64,000 nucleotides of DNA from Notolepis coatsorum (Eukaryota; Chordata; Actinopteri; Aulopiformes; Paralepididae): the NCBI GenBank assembly GCA_963971535.1, contig OZ020589.1, positions 86,503,796 through 86,567,795 of the forward strand, written 5' to 3'. A program made the translations under genes and the position numbers. The number at the start of each line of letters is the position of its first letter. Positions within the stretch are counted from its first letter, which is position 1. Shown here in pieces: positions 19,482 through 30,634 of the stretch. The notes under the pieces were generated by a model, which did not search any database, had not been told where the DNA came from, and was given only the letters and a program-made list of their open reading frames with translations.

Positions 19482-20804
19482 ATGGCCAACAGTCAGGCCA
19501 ATGGTAGGAGAAAGCCGGGAACCTCGGCAGACATTTCCCAGATAGATTTTACCAGTGATGATATTTTGGTTGATTGGAATGTGATCGACTCCCCTCCGAA
19601 GTCCAGTGTGACGGAGGGACTGGAAATAATGTCTTTAACTCCGCCACAGGGAGTCGTTGTTGCAAGCGACCCAGAGACAACTGTATTACCCGAGCCGATC
19701 CACGCTGAAGTGTCCGTTGCGGGAGACTGCCAGTTAACCAAGGGACAACGAAAGCAACTGAGGAGAGCGATGTTGCTACAGCAGTCTCAGGGAGTTGACG
19801 CGGGCCGTACGGTGGGAATAGAGACTGACAACAGGTATGGGATAATACATGAACAGTTTCTACAGTCCACCTGTGTCCCGTGCCTAGGGATCCCCCACCC
19901 CCACCATCAGTACCAGACTGAGAGAAGTGGCCCGCCGACTAGGAACCAGGCAGCAAGGGCCAAGGTGGAGGAAGAGCGGGGGACGAGCCTCCCTCAAGAA
20001 CAACAACAAAGGCCAATGGGAAAACCTGGGCAGTCACAGGGACAAGGTGGAAACAAAAGAGGGAGTGCGAAGAGATCCAGAGCACAGTCAATTGTGTGTT
20101 GGAGGTGCGGGAATCTCAGACACATTTCTCGGGAATGTGAGTGGGGCTATCTATACACGACAGGAGGCCCTCGATGGGAGAACAGAGGAAGTGGGCGTGG
20201 GCAAAACCAGGGTCAGTATCAAGAACAATGCCCACAGCCAGCAAGCTCCCCCTGTCCAGGACCCCCTCAGCACCAGAGCCAAGATGAGAGGCGGGACCCA
20301 GCGATGGGAAGTCAGACCGCCAGCGCTGAGTTGGGGGAAGAGGCGTTGTCCTATAGACAAAAGAGAGCATTTGTAACAGCGTTCGAACAACACGAGGCAG
20401 TTCATCGAGATCTGATGAAGACACAGCTGGAGATCGGTCAAGCCGCACACGAGACTCAGAGATTGGAACAAGAACTGGCAAGAAAGACTGCACTACTAGA
20501 AGCGACAGCTATTGAGATCATGTTTCGGGCGTCGGTGTTAGGCAACCGTGACCGAGCAATGCCGTGTGCTTTGTCGTCTGGACAGGTAGCGGGCCCCTCT
20601 CAACAACAGGCTCAAGGAACTGTGATTGAACCAAATAGGTACGTGGCTTTACATGCTCTGGGCCCGATGACCCCAGGGCCATCCGATCACAGGCGGGCGG
20701 CCCACCGGGTCCCACAACCCAGGGGACACGGACAGGTTTGCTGGATCTGTGGACTGAAAGGTCATTTTCAAAGGTCATGTCTGCAGAGGCCACCGGCAGA
20801 ATAA
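19482..20804 (+). CDS. Gag-like protein with two CCHC zinc knuckles
   Basis: A 440-residue ORF. The N-terminal part (1-150) is acidic and Ser/Thr/Pro-rich, with a basic LTKGQRKQLRRA segment near 88-98. The middle is Gln/Arg/Gly-rich. Zinc knuckle 1 is at C206-C219 (CX2CX4HX4C), and a helical, Glu/Gln-rich stretch follows at about 290-345. Knuckle 2 lies almost at the C-terminus, C420-C433. Two knuckles separated by a long helical region is not the usual gag order, so the name rests on the knuckles and the LTR context. Presumed role: binding element RNA in a particle supplied partly by another element. A diverged, broken homologue lies at 41439-39763. The ATG at 19482 is chosen because copy 2 aligns from the same Met-Ala-Asn/Lys-Ser-Gln. 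Confidence 0.75.
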   Translation: MANSQANGRRKPGTSADISQIDFTSDDILVDWNVIDSPPKSSVTEGLEIMSLTPPQGVVVASDPETTVLPEPIHAEVSVAGDCQLTKGQRKQLRRAMLLQQSQGVDAGRTVGIETDNRYGIIHEQFLQSTCVPCLGIPHPHHQYQTERSGPPTRNQAARAKVEEERGTSLPQEQQQRPMGKPGQSQGQGGNKRGSAKRSRAQSIVCWRCGNLRHISRECEWGYLYTTGGPRWENRGSGRGQNQGQYQEQCPQPASSPCPGPPQHQSQDERRDPAMGSQTASAELGEEALSYRQKRAFVTAFEQHEAVHRDLMKTQLEIGQAAHETQRLEQELARKTALLEATAIEIMFRASVLGNRDRAMPCALSSGQVAGPSQQQAQGTVIEPNRYVALHALGPMTPGPSDHRRAAHRVPQPRGHGQVCWICGLKGHFQRSCLQRPPAE

Positions 20805-23151
20805 AAATATATGCAACTGATTAGGGTAAAGATGGAATAGATTGAATAAAAATATATGCTCCTGATTAGATTAGAATAAAAATAGAATAAAAAATAAATA
20901 GAGGGGTTAGGTGATTAGATTATGAATGGAAGTTACTAAAAATTTATGTGTGATTAACTGACAAATGCATGAACTAATCAGACTAACAAGAAAATCAAAT
21001 TATGTTAAACAGTTAATATTAGGTATTCAATATTAGACAGTGTGATGATGTGACACTGCGGAAGCTAATGGTCAGTAAATTATCCATGCTTGGTCAATAT
21101 TCAGATTGGTCAAAGGGTGGACTGCATGATTAAGAAATTAAAAAGACCCATAGTTGTTTCTAGTTTTTTATGGTATTGATAGACGGATATTAACAGTTAT
21201 GAGTAATAGGTATAGGTGTTTATTTTTATTTTCTGTAGAAATTCTCTTTTCTAGTGTGTTACGAGCAATTCCTGACTTAGGCCGGGAGCGTTCATTTTGT
21301 TTATTCATTTGATTTTCCCTTTTTTGTTTCTTAGTTAATACGGGGGTGCATAAGCCTCTAGGTAATAGGTTAAAAATGAGTTGAAAAGAAAAAAGAAAAG
21401 CTCACAAGTTTAGTTTATTTTTTCATTTATTGGTTTAGGCATGGTTTTTCTTTGTATGTTTTGTTTTTTGTTTCTTTTCTTTCTATATATTTTTTCTTAG
21501 GGTACCTGGCAAGCTGGGAGTGATCTCGACACATCAGGACGGGGTAGTATATGTCTATAAAATGGACTGGGAACAAGGTGAATGGACATGAGCTGGTTCA
21601 TGGATTTTTGTTCTCCGCCCATTAAATACCCGGTTCTAGGAGTTGGGGGTGTGTCGTGATTGGTGAAAGTGTTGGGAAGCATGATTCTCTGTGTAATTGA
21701 TAATTGGCTTGTGGGGGACTCTGTTGGCTTGGTGAAGGCTGACGGAGCGTGTGGAAGATGTGTGTTTAAGGCGGACTGTGATTTGTTGCCATACACCTAG
21801 GACTACTGGGAGAGTGGATGTGTCAGTGCTGACTGTCCGGGCCGGGAAGCAGCTGTCCGGGGACGAAGGTAACGATGTTTGAATGTCATTCCACATCGAA
21901 GTGTGGTGGGTTATACTGTTGTGACAGCATAATATAAGGAGAGCCATGTGAATTTCTCTGAATTTTGAATATTAACGATCAAGAAGCCATAAAGTATATA
22001 GAAAAATAATTTGGAAAAGAAAGTTGTCAAAACTCAGACCAGTAAAGAGTGTCTGAGGGAGGAAAAATATGGATTCTCAATAAATTGTTGTGGTAGAAGT
22101 AACCTGCACTGTCCCGAAGCGATATATATTCACTGCAGGATACAAATGGGAGATTGGGGAACCGACATGCATCCGAGTGTGGTACGAAGCAGATCCAAGG
22201 ATTTCATCAGTACTGGGGAACCAGACACTGGCTAGTGTCTACCCAGAAGTCCATGGGGAATCACAACACTGCAGGCCACCAAGAGATCCAGGAGAAGCCT
22301 AACTCTCAAGTGTGGAGAGTTCCGGCCAACGCAGTGACAGGGTCTTGAGGCTTCAGAGGGGAACGAGAGGAGCCAAACGACAGGCAACCTACGAGGAGAC
22401 AGGCGGCTAGGCCTCAGCAACAACTCCGGCGGTCAACAGACGGGCTGCAAGGCCTTAGCAATTGACCAGGGGGTCAACAAGCGAAAGGGTGGAGCTGCTA
22501 TCGCCCCTATCAACGACCAGGCGGAAGGGGGGGAGAAGCAAACCTCTTCCACAAATCCGAGGGTCAACGGGGGTTGAGCAGCCAGCGACGACCTCAACAC
22601 AGCTGTGACAGCGACAGAGCAATACAGCTGGGGGTCCTACCCCTATAGAGTTCAACACGAGACATGCGGTCTCGACAGAAGACGGGGTGTGATAGAAAGG
22701 CAATTTGCTTTCTAAATTCCACCTCCCAGAGTTGGTGGTAGCATTCAGCAGTCGTGAACTGCACCCGCTCTGAGAAATAAGGAGGAGGCCAGGTCGATCT
22801 AGAAAACATTGACCCCCCTCCTCACTGCTCCAAGTCAGAATTTGACAAATCACATTAGGAAACCAATGGAAATTGATCTTGGTACGAAACAGCGTGTCAA
22901 AGACTGTACACAGGGCACAAATAACCGAAATGGACTGCTAATAAAGGTGTTTGAATTTATACGTATACATAAGAAGGAGATTTAGAAAAAGAATGTACGG
23001 TTGAATTTTAGGATCTGAGTGTGGCAAACCATATGTATTTTATCCAAGTATGATTTAAAATGTTTTAATTAATATCCAGATAGTAGTGAGTAGAAGTTAG
23101 GATCTATGTTTGACATAATTAAGGATAGATAAACTATCCGAGTGTGGAAAC
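20805..23151 (+). other. Conserved 3' non-coding region of the gag-only element
   Basis: No pol or env frame in any of six frames. The first part (20805-21500) is AT-rich with repeated AATAAAAATATATGC near 20803 and 20846. From about 22030 to 22920 it aligns with the minus strand of copy 2 (37900-36950), including CCGAAGCGATATATA, ACTGGCTAGTGTCTACCCAG, GGAGAAGCCTAACTCTCAAG and CTGCTCCAAGTCAGAATTTG. The last bases before the LTR are not a clear polypurine tract; the nearest purine-rich stretch is AAGAAGGAGATTTAG near 22971. Confidence 0.6.
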
Positions 23152-24617
23152 TGTGGTAGTTTTTGAACATAGATCATAACGGGAATTCAAATCAAACTAA
23201 TGTGTAATAGTCTTGTAGAAACATGCCAATCAAAAAGGTTCTAAGCCAACATAAGATGTAGTCAAAACAGCTGTCTTATTCAGTCAGTCCACGGGCCAAG
23301 TTAGCGCAGGAGGAAGTAATCAACAGCTTGGAAGGTGCGACAGGTTTCCTTCAAGACAATAGAGCAACTGTTTACAAGGGGGGTGGGTAAACAGCTAACA
23401 CAATGAGATGATCAGATCACATGCAGTTGGTATCGGCTGGCCCGCGGCCTAGGGACAACACAGGTGTAGCCAACCGGTCTGAGTAGTATGAAAAGTCTCA
23501 AATAGGAATTATAGTTAAATAACTTAAATGTGTGTTTAAAGAGATAGGAGGTTTACTATGACATACCTGCATAGATGACTGTTAGGCTGGACTGATGAGG
23601 CTGAATAGAGTAGTGTGATAATATGATGTGATTATACTAGCTCAGAGACAATCACTCAACACAATGTGAAATAACTTCAAATGTCTGGTAAAACACTTAG
23701 ATTAGTTTGATACGAAGTACAATTAGGCCTGTTTACATTGTGGTAATAATTCGGAATTCATATTAAACTGTATAAAAGCATATTATTAATGAACGCTAGA
23801 GTATAAACTTAAATCCCCTACAGAATAAGATTAGTTTTCACTTAAGGTGAAAATAGGCTTAATGATAAGAAATGTGTTTAAGTATGATATCTCTGGGTTC
23901 ATGTAATTAAGGGTAATTCAAATATAGATAGTATGAAATGAATAAATGCAATGTATTAGGTTGTTAGATGGTGGTTGTTCTTTGACTTAAACAAAGGAAA
24001 GGATAGAGTTGGCTGTGTAAGGACAGCCCCCTGTTTCAAATCCAAACGGAGCTGGCCTGGGATTGGATGAAAGGATTTGATGATGTCATTTTTGATGACA
24101 TCACGCAGAAGGCTCTAGGTTTGGGATATAATGGGATGTTGTGATGGGGAGAAGAGACTCTGAAACCAACTCACCGACCAAGGAGGAACCACACCCCAAG
24201 ACCACACACACCGACGCGGGCAGAGGAGCAGAAGAACAAAGAACAGAACTTTGGAGGGAGAATAGACTGCTTTGTTCACTAGCCAAGAGAACAAAGCCAT
24301 CAACAATTTATCAACTATCATTCATTAATCTGATTTCTTATATAGGGCGAGAGCGGCATAGTGCTCCGGTACCTTGAATCTTTTATAGCATTCTTTATTG
24401 TAATTTGTATACAACTCTTAACTTTGATTAAACAGCTGCTGTTAACTACCCTCTTCTCCTAATTCCTCCTGCTGCGCCGCTGAGCGTCATAACAAAGACC
24501 CTCAAGTCTTTGTTTAAAGTATTTTCCAGGGCTTTAAAGTTTTTGAATCACAACGCAGAGCAGAGGAGATTAGGTTCTGATACAGAACCTAACCATTTAG
24601 CTTGGGGAAATACTACA
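23152..24617 (+). repeat. 3' LTR of the gag-only element
   Basis: 1,466 bp, TGTGGTAG to ACTACA, uninterrupted. It provides the reference for the split 5' LTR. A TATAAT box at 24127 and ATTAAA near 24427 match the 5' copy. It is followed at once by CGTT, the target duplication. Confidence 0.93.
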
Positions 24618-24676
24618 CGTTCAAGTTGTGTGTGTTGTAATGACTATTATTAATTTCTGTCTATGTTTCTCGTCAG

Positions 24677-24753
24677 ATGTTATAGCTCAGCCACTTCTCG
24701 GAGATGAATGCGACCTGGTTCATGTGATCACGCCGTCCTGATACAACTTACTG
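24677..24753 (+). other. Exon-like segment (AG...GTAAGT), unassigned
   Basis: 77 bp preceded by TGTTTCTCGTCAG and followed by GTAAGTTAAC. All frames contain stops or are short, so at best it is an untranslated exon. The rest of 24618-25110 shows no gene or repeat I recognise. Confidence 0.2.
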
Positions 24754-25111
24754 GTAAGTTAACTTAGGTTTAACGTTAGTTTGTTTATGTCAGAACGACA
24801 ATCAGCTAAGGTAACGTTAGCAACTGCTCAAATAAAGCATATCCACATTGCTGTCAAGTTAACGGTATGGTCCCTCGAAACGATGACACTTGTTGAATGC
24901 GACCTCAAGGCTTTTCAACACTGGCGTAACATTAGCTAACGTTCATTTAGCAGGATGTAATGTGTAACATTTAATCAACGTGAAAATGGGTCACCCCTGA
25001 AGAGATCAAATAATGTATTTCCCAGCTGCTAAAGATTGTAAGTGTATGACCAAAATATTTCAGCAAGTTAACATGATCTGCCGACATATTTGCTTGCTAA
25101 CTCGCTAATGT

Positions 25112-25152
25112 ACCCATTCTGCAATCTGTTAATAAAGTTTTCAATCAATCAA
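25112..25152 (+). repeat. Minimal LINE tail, 41 bp
   Basis: Reads ACCCATTCTGCAATCTG then TTAATAAAGTTTTCAATCAATCAA, the exact 3' terminus of the LINE at 50065-53413 on the other strand. It marks a nearly total 5' truncation. Confidence 0.75.
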
Positions 25153-25189
25153 CTCACAGCTAACGTTACCTTTTTTTAATTGTTTTTGT

Positions 25190-25303
25190 TACTGTAATGT
25201 ACTGTAATGTTGTATGTTGTATGTTAGGACCCCAGGAAGAATAGTCTTTCACACATGGGTGTAGTGTAGACTAATGGGGATCCATAAATAAACAAATAAA
25301 CAA
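25190..25303 (+). repeat. LINE-like 3' tail
   Basis: GGACCCCAGGAAGAATAG .. ACTAATGGGGATCC followed by AAATAAACAAATAAAC repeats. I recall this motif as the 3' end of a common fish non-LTR element; no coding part is left. Confidence 0.5.
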
Positions 25304-25544
25304 ATTACCATTAGCTATAGTTTGCTACATTTTGGTTACATTTGGACAAGACGGTTTGGTAACAGCAGTATTTCAGCGGAAGCATAAATGTACAGTAGGC
25401 ATGGACAACTCACTTTGACAACACAAAACCAAAACACAGGACAGTGATACACAGCCAGTATCACTCTATGCCAGGTTGAGGGCCTTGAAGCGGATTTGTG
25501 CGGCGAGTGGGGTAACATGGGCTGACTTTGGTAGGTTGGAGATC

Positions 25545-25875
25545 AAGCTCTGAATTAGTTTAATTGACTTGGTGGTGGTGGTCGGTAGACCAGCAAGCAG
25601 TGCATTGCAGTAGTCGAGGCAAGATATGACTGTTGATTGGACAAGGAGTTAAGTGGCTTCTTTTGTCAGGAAGGGGCGGATCCTTCCGATGTTCCGATCA
25701 GGAGGAATCTGCAGGTTCTGGTTGTTGCTGCGATGTGAGCAGAGAAGTTCAGCCGGTCGTCAAGGACTACACCAAGGTTCTTGGCGAGGCCACGGCTACA
25801 TTCTCCACTGTGATGGAAAGGATGGTCAGTGGGGAGGATTAGCCGGCAGGTGAAGCAACTCTGTTTTGCTTAGGT
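25545..25875 (-). pseudogene. L2-type LINE RT fragment
   Basis: On the minus strand, degraded codons read SKTELLHLPA, then TCRFLLIGT-like sequence, and end with ISCLDYCNALLAGLP. This block follows the YADD domain in L2 LINEs. Its first part overlaps in sequence with the plus-strand remnant near 4700-4780. Stops and frameshifts are present. Confidence 0.75.
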
Positions 25876-26290
25876 AGGGTGACCAAACGTCCTCTTTTGC
25901 CCGGACATGTCCTCTTTTCACGCCCTGTCCGGGCCGTCCGGGGGGGGTTTATAAATTCATGAAAATGTCCGGCTTTCACGGACCGTTTGCATATACTTAA
26001 ATTGACTGGCGCATTGCACAGAATACTACGGTACTCTGTTGCGTGTGTGACGTAATCCCTGAGAAGCTTTGTGGGCGGCTCTACAACTACGCGCACACAA
26101 ACAGAGGAAGAAGGGACAGAGCGCACCGCAGCTCACATTCACAATGCCAAAGAATGTACTTTTACAGATGAACTGCAGAAGAAATTCCAAATGTACCGAC
26201 CCATCGGAACAAATGGGAGGCGGAGTGCACCGTGTGCAAAGCTTGCACATACACGTGGGTGTCCAAAGTAACGCCGTTCTCCAAGTCCTG
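25875..26290 (+). pseudogene. hAT-type DNA transposon, 5' end with transposase fragment
   Basis: TAGGGTGACCAAACGTCCTC with repeated GTCCGG words resembles the end of a hAT-like transposon known in vertebrates. At 26143 an ATG starts a fragment reading, across a frameshift, as ECTFTDELQKKF and then WEAECTVCK, which looks like the N-terminal zinc-finger part of a BED-type transposase. The rest of the transposase is missing. Confidence 0.5.
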
Positions 26291-27246
26291 TGGGTATTCT
26301 CCTAAACTGTTCTGCAGCTGAGCGAATTTCAGGTCTCCTCAATGAATTAATCCGAGAGAGGAATCCGAATTTCAATCAATCAAACAATGCTGTTTGTTTA
26401 GACATTAAGACTCACATAACGTTAGCTAGCTATCTCCGGGGTTCCCTCCAGCCTAAACGTATTGTTGTTTTGATTCGAACATGGCCGCGAGGCGTGTATA
26501 TTTTCCCGCGAGTCTGAGGCGATGACGTCGTCGCGTTTAGCTTTTAATGTGATTTGATTGGTCAATCGGTGGAAACGTTCTGGACTGGCCCGCCTCCAGA
26601 GCGGCAAATTTGAAGACGCTAGACTACTTGGCTGTCAGACAGCCCTGTGTTAAGGCGTAGGAACCCCTTTATTAAGCTCGAATCTTATTGGCTAATAATT
26701 GGTTGTGGAGTCCACAACCATGAACCACAATGTGGACGCTAGAAAAAGACACCTCCTCCTCTGCAAATGTTCTCTATTCTGCCTGAGCTGCAGTGAGTGC
26801 AGAGTGACTGCCAGCCTGCCTCAGTGAGTCTGACAGTGTTAGAGAGAGTGAGAAGAAGAGGGAAAAAATTCCAAAAAAAAGAATATAACACAGAGATGAA
26901 AAATAATGATTTTTATTATTATTGTAAACTATATAAAAATATTAAATATTATTTTAATTTTTAATTTTAATTTAAATGTTTTACTGTTCATATTTTTCTG
27001 GGGAAGCCTGGCTTCCCTTGGCTTCCAGGAATATTCGCCACTGAACGTGCATAGCTTAATTAACATGCATAACATACCTGTGTAATGTTAACACTAGCAC
27101 AGCCGACAAGGGGTTACATGATCCCTATGCATTTTCAATAAATGTATCCTGGTCACTCGGTCGAGCTCCAGCTCTGTCACTCAATGACTTTTCCTAAAAA
27201 GTACCCGTTTTATCTGGCACGGTTTCTGAAATTTCAAAATGACTTC
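26291..27246. other. Intergenic stretch with a possible hAT terminus
   Basis: No gene. 26880-26990 is very AT-rich. GGCTTCCAGGAATATTCGCC then ACTG ends at 27043; its complement CAGTGGCG is a typical hAT inverted terminal repeat, but no partner end was found. Confidence 0.3.
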
Positions 27247-27262
27247 AGGAAAATGGAATTAG

Positions 27263-28029
27263 CGGGCGGCTAAGTGGCGCAGTGGGCAAGGCGCTAGCCA
27301 CTAACGTAGGAGATGCTGGGTTCGAGCCCAGCTCTCGGCGTTGCTACCAGCTTGGCTGGTCGTTCATACTAATACAATTGGCAGTGTTAGGGGTGGGAAA
27401 GCTGGTGGGTGGGGATCGGACGTTGTGTACAGCTACTCCTACAGGTCGGTTGGTGCGCCTGTACGCGTCTATATTAAATCCAGCCGAAGAGTGCTTCCGC
27501 ATTGGCGTTTTGCGCTCTGATTGGCTGAGCGTGCGCATGCGCATGAGCCGGATCCGGGATTCGGCTCCCATCAGTGGGGCAAGAACTGTGGATTTTCAGC
27601 CTCGCTCTCTGGAGCTTAAACAGAGTTTCGATTCCTGGCTAGAGGAGCACATCACGGCTCATGCGCATGCGCTCGCTCGGCCAATCAGAGCGCAAAACGC
27701 CAATGTGGAAGCACTCTTCGGCTGGATTTAATATAGCCGCCGCCTGCACAGCAGAATCAGGAAGTAACGGGGGCAGTGTGAGCCTCCCACGCGTTACTCC
27801 TCGCCACTGGGAGATCACGCTGTACAGGTGAAAAGATGCGACGGCTGCCTCCTCGTGTACCGGAGGGGACACGTGATGCAAGGCTTCGTCCTCACTGCAG
27901 CCGACAAGTGGGAGGCATAGTCTAGCAACGTTCGAGACAGGGGAGGGGAGAATTGAAGGGAGAATTGGCGAGGCGAAATTGGGATGGGAGAAAAATTTAA
28001 AAATTTGGAGAAAAAGTGGAGAAAAAAAA
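27263..28029 (+). mobile_element. tRNA-derived SINE, complete, with nested foldback
   Basis: The tRNA-like head has an A box (TGGCGCAGTGGGCAAGGCG) and B box (GGTTCGAGCCC). The body includes GGTGAAAAGATGCG..GGCTGC and the end AATTGGGATGGGAGAAAAA, matching a SINE type I know from bony fish. It is flanked by a perfect 16-bp duplication AGGAAAATGGAATTAG at 27247-27262 and 28030-28045, proving a LINE-type insertion. A 268-bp foldback element (27469-27736) splits the body. Confidence 0.88.
27469..27736. mobile_element. Foldback/MITE-like insertion inside the SINE
   Basis: Inverted arms of 81 bp (27469-27549 and 27656-27736) differ at only three positions and enclose a 106-bp centre. Arms begin CTATATTAAATCCAGCCG and hold GCGCATGCGCATGAGCC at the inner end. 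There is no coding capacity. Family unknown. Confidence 0.8.
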
Positions 28030-28079
28030 AGGAAAATGGAATTAGAACGTTATTTCAGTTATTTCTGCTGAGCGGCCAC

Positions 28080-28372
28080 CTTCCTCCCTCCTTGACCCTC
28101 CCTCCCTTTCACTCTCTCCCTCCCTTTCTCTCTCTCCCTTTCTCTCCCCCATCCCTCTCTCTCCCTCCCTCTCTCCTTCTCCCTCCCTCTCTCTCTCTCC
28201 CTCTCTCTTTCTCCCTCTCTATACCTCCCTCTCCCTCCTTCTCACTTTCTCTCCCTCCCTCCCTTCCTCTCTCCCTCCCTCTCTCCCTCTCTCTCTCCCT
28301 CCCTCCCTTTCTCCTTCTCCCTCCCTCCCTCCCTCATTGACCCTCCCTCCCTTCTATCCCTCCCATCTCCAT
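28080..28372 (+). repeat. CCCT/CT low-complexity tract
   Basis: About 290 bp of C and T words. The ORF across it is a simple-sequence artefact. Confidence 0.95.
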
Positions 28373-29244
28373 TCTAAAGGCTGTCGGGTCATCTGACCCG
28401 TTCCCGGCGGGAATTAGTATAATTTTCTCCATGGCTGTGCTAGTATTAAGTAACTTGTGTTCCGCTGGGAAAGTTCAGCATCACTGCATACACTTGGTTT
28501 AATCCAAACATCCATTTGGAAACGTTGTATTATGAAATAAGACAGGTGAGTGTGAGTCACTTAACTTAACTCTCTCTCTTTTTTGCATGATTGATTCATT
28601 TCCTGATAATGTATGACGGTGACCCCTCCTCGACTAGACTGTGTTGTGTCTGTGTGTGTGTAAAATAAATAAAAACATTTATAAGATTTTAAAGTGGAGG
28701 TTCAAACCCATTAATTAAGATTTGAGTGCCAACGTAACAAACGAAGGTCCGTACCTTCAAACGTTTGGCCTCAGCCCAACCCTACACCCCCTCCCAGAGG
28801 CTGCGACCCCCAGACACGGATCTGCTCTCCATCCCCCACACCCGCCTACAACATTGTAGTGTATTTTTTATATAAACCAAGAGGCCTTATGAGAATCAGA
28901 AGTAATGCCAAGTAGTTTTCACATACAATGATTTGGTCGTGTTCCCTATTGTAGTTTAAACATCTGGTGACCTTAGATTAACCATTATTTAACCTGTTAA
29001 GCTGTAGGGTTGCTGCTGTTTTATCATAATTCGATCAATACGTATTATATCTTTAATATATATTTCTAATATAGCCAAGAGTGAAGACCATAACCCTATC
29101 AAAACAGCGGTCAAAGTGTATATTTTCAGTTTAGCGATTAAGATTTCCCGAAAATACGAATTGCAAATTCTATCTCTCTTTTATCGTAAAACCACAAGGA
29201 AATGACTAAATCCAGATTAAACACTGCCATTGGAAAGACAAGCT
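28373..29244. other. Intergenic, nothing recognised
   Basis: No supported ORF or repeat. A donor-like ACAG|GTGAGTGTGA near 28546 has no frame attached to it. Confidence 0.5.
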
Positions 29245-29600
29245 TTCTCCCTATCCATATATGTATGATTTGGCCATAATAAGGTCATTTATAGTTCATA
29301 ATTCAATTTTGAATGTATAATTCAAATGGATTATAATTATCACTGTATCTACAAATCCTTCTGTTTAATCATCTTCCCTTTATTAATTAGCTTAGATTTT
29401 TTGTACACTTGATCTCAAGAAGGTGGTGAATGAGCTCAGTGAGCGTAATCAGAAGATGATGATAGCATGGTGTTATTCACTGGCAAAAATGCAAAAAGAA
29501 TCATAATTTATATTCTCCTTTGTTTCATCACAATTTACTCACGCCTAGTAACAGACACAATATTTCTGACACTGGGAATACATTCCCCCAGGTCCATATA
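29245..29600 (-). repeat. Interspersed repeat, inverted partner of 4908-5270
   Basis: The reverse complement aligns along its whole length with 4908-5270. No flanking duplication was found, so the type of repeat is not known. Confidence 0.75.
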
Positions 29601-30129
29601 TGTGCCTACTGTAGATACCAAGAACATGTAAACTTGTAGAAGTGGAGCAATCTTCCATTTACTTGGGCATTTACTTTTAGGCGACATTTCTGAAAATAGG
29701 GCTGCAGCTTAATTTAAGGGTTCAACTTGAGGTTAGGTGTGCTAAGTACTAGTTTGCATGCATCATACGTTGCTCTGCAGAGGCAGGCATTTGCTTAGAA
29801 AAGAACAAAGAGACTGAGTAAGCCATTATCTTTATGACTATAGGGGCTTGTTTGTTTCAAGAGATGGTCTCACCAGTATAGGGAATGGTCAGAAAATGGG
29901 AGACAGACAACTCAGAGAGAGGTTCCACGTTCCATCATTTGTTATTAAAGATGATTTTCGGTGTATATTCAATCAACTTTGTTGAAACTGCATTGAACTG
30001 AGTCCGGGACAGTCTTTTCATTCTCCTTCAAGACAGCCCAGAAAACCTGTTCACGAAGGCCTACAGCCTCTAGTCGTCTCCCTGTCCATCATTGTTATTA
30101 TTATTTATTGTTGCTTATGTTTTATGTGT
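29601..30129. other. Intergenic, nothing recognised
   Basis: AT-rich sequence, no ORF or repeat I can support. Confidence 0.4.
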
Positions 30130-30205
30130 CTTTTTGTTGCTTTGTAAAGCGTCCTTGGGTTTCATGAAAGGCGCCATATAAATCCAAGCTATTATTATTT
30201 TATTA
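30130..30205 (+). repeat. LINE/SINE 3' tail (GCGCCATATAAAT type)
   Basis: TTTGTAAAGCGTCCTTGGGT then AAAGGCGCCATATAAATCCAAG and ATTATT repeats. I recognise this as a widespread fish retroposon tail. The 5' part is missing or not recognisable. Confidence 0.6.
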
Positions 30206-30634
30206 GTTCTGTGACCGGCCTCATCCTGCTAGTGGGATATGTGTCAGTGTTGATGGCTCTGTCTATAAAGTTTTTATGAGTTTGAAATAGTGTTGGCAGC
30301 CTGGTTGAGTCATCCAGGGTCTGTGGTCAGTCTGGTTGGGGGTTGTTGATAGGCTGAGTTGGTCTTGGTCATGTGACCATCAGGGGCTGTCGGGGGCTGC
30401 TCTCCTAAGGGGTGGGGGGCTGGGCCTAATCTAGTCATTTAGTGTGTCTGACCACTAGGGGACACCATGGAACAACTCTAAACAAACCCTTAAATTAAAG
30501 CTTAGTCTTGTTTTGCCAAAGTGAACACTATAAATACACAATCTTGTAACTAAGAGATTCGCAGAAAAAATTCGATTACATTTTCATGCATGGATTATGC
30601 TACTATATTTCAACTATAAATATAACTTTCTTGG

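Larger units (their letters stand above)
5296..24617 (+). mobile_element. Large gag-only LTR retroelement (copy 1), with nested BEL insertion
   Basis: Two direct repeats of about 1.47 kb, each starting TGTGGTAG and ending ACTACA, bound the unit. CGTT is duplicated on both sides (5292-5295 and 24618-24621). A 4-bp duplication is typical of ERV1/gamma-epsilon-type integration. After the 5' LTR comes a primer-binding-like site resembling the tRNA-Gly type, a splice-donor-like site, a 4.3-kb leader, one gag-like ORF (19482-20804) and about 2.3 kb with no pol or env frame. The 5' LTR is split by a BEL element. By eye the two LTRs differ at only about six positions, so insertion was fairly recent. 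A diverged relative lies on the minus strand at 36087-49240. Confidence 0.85.
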
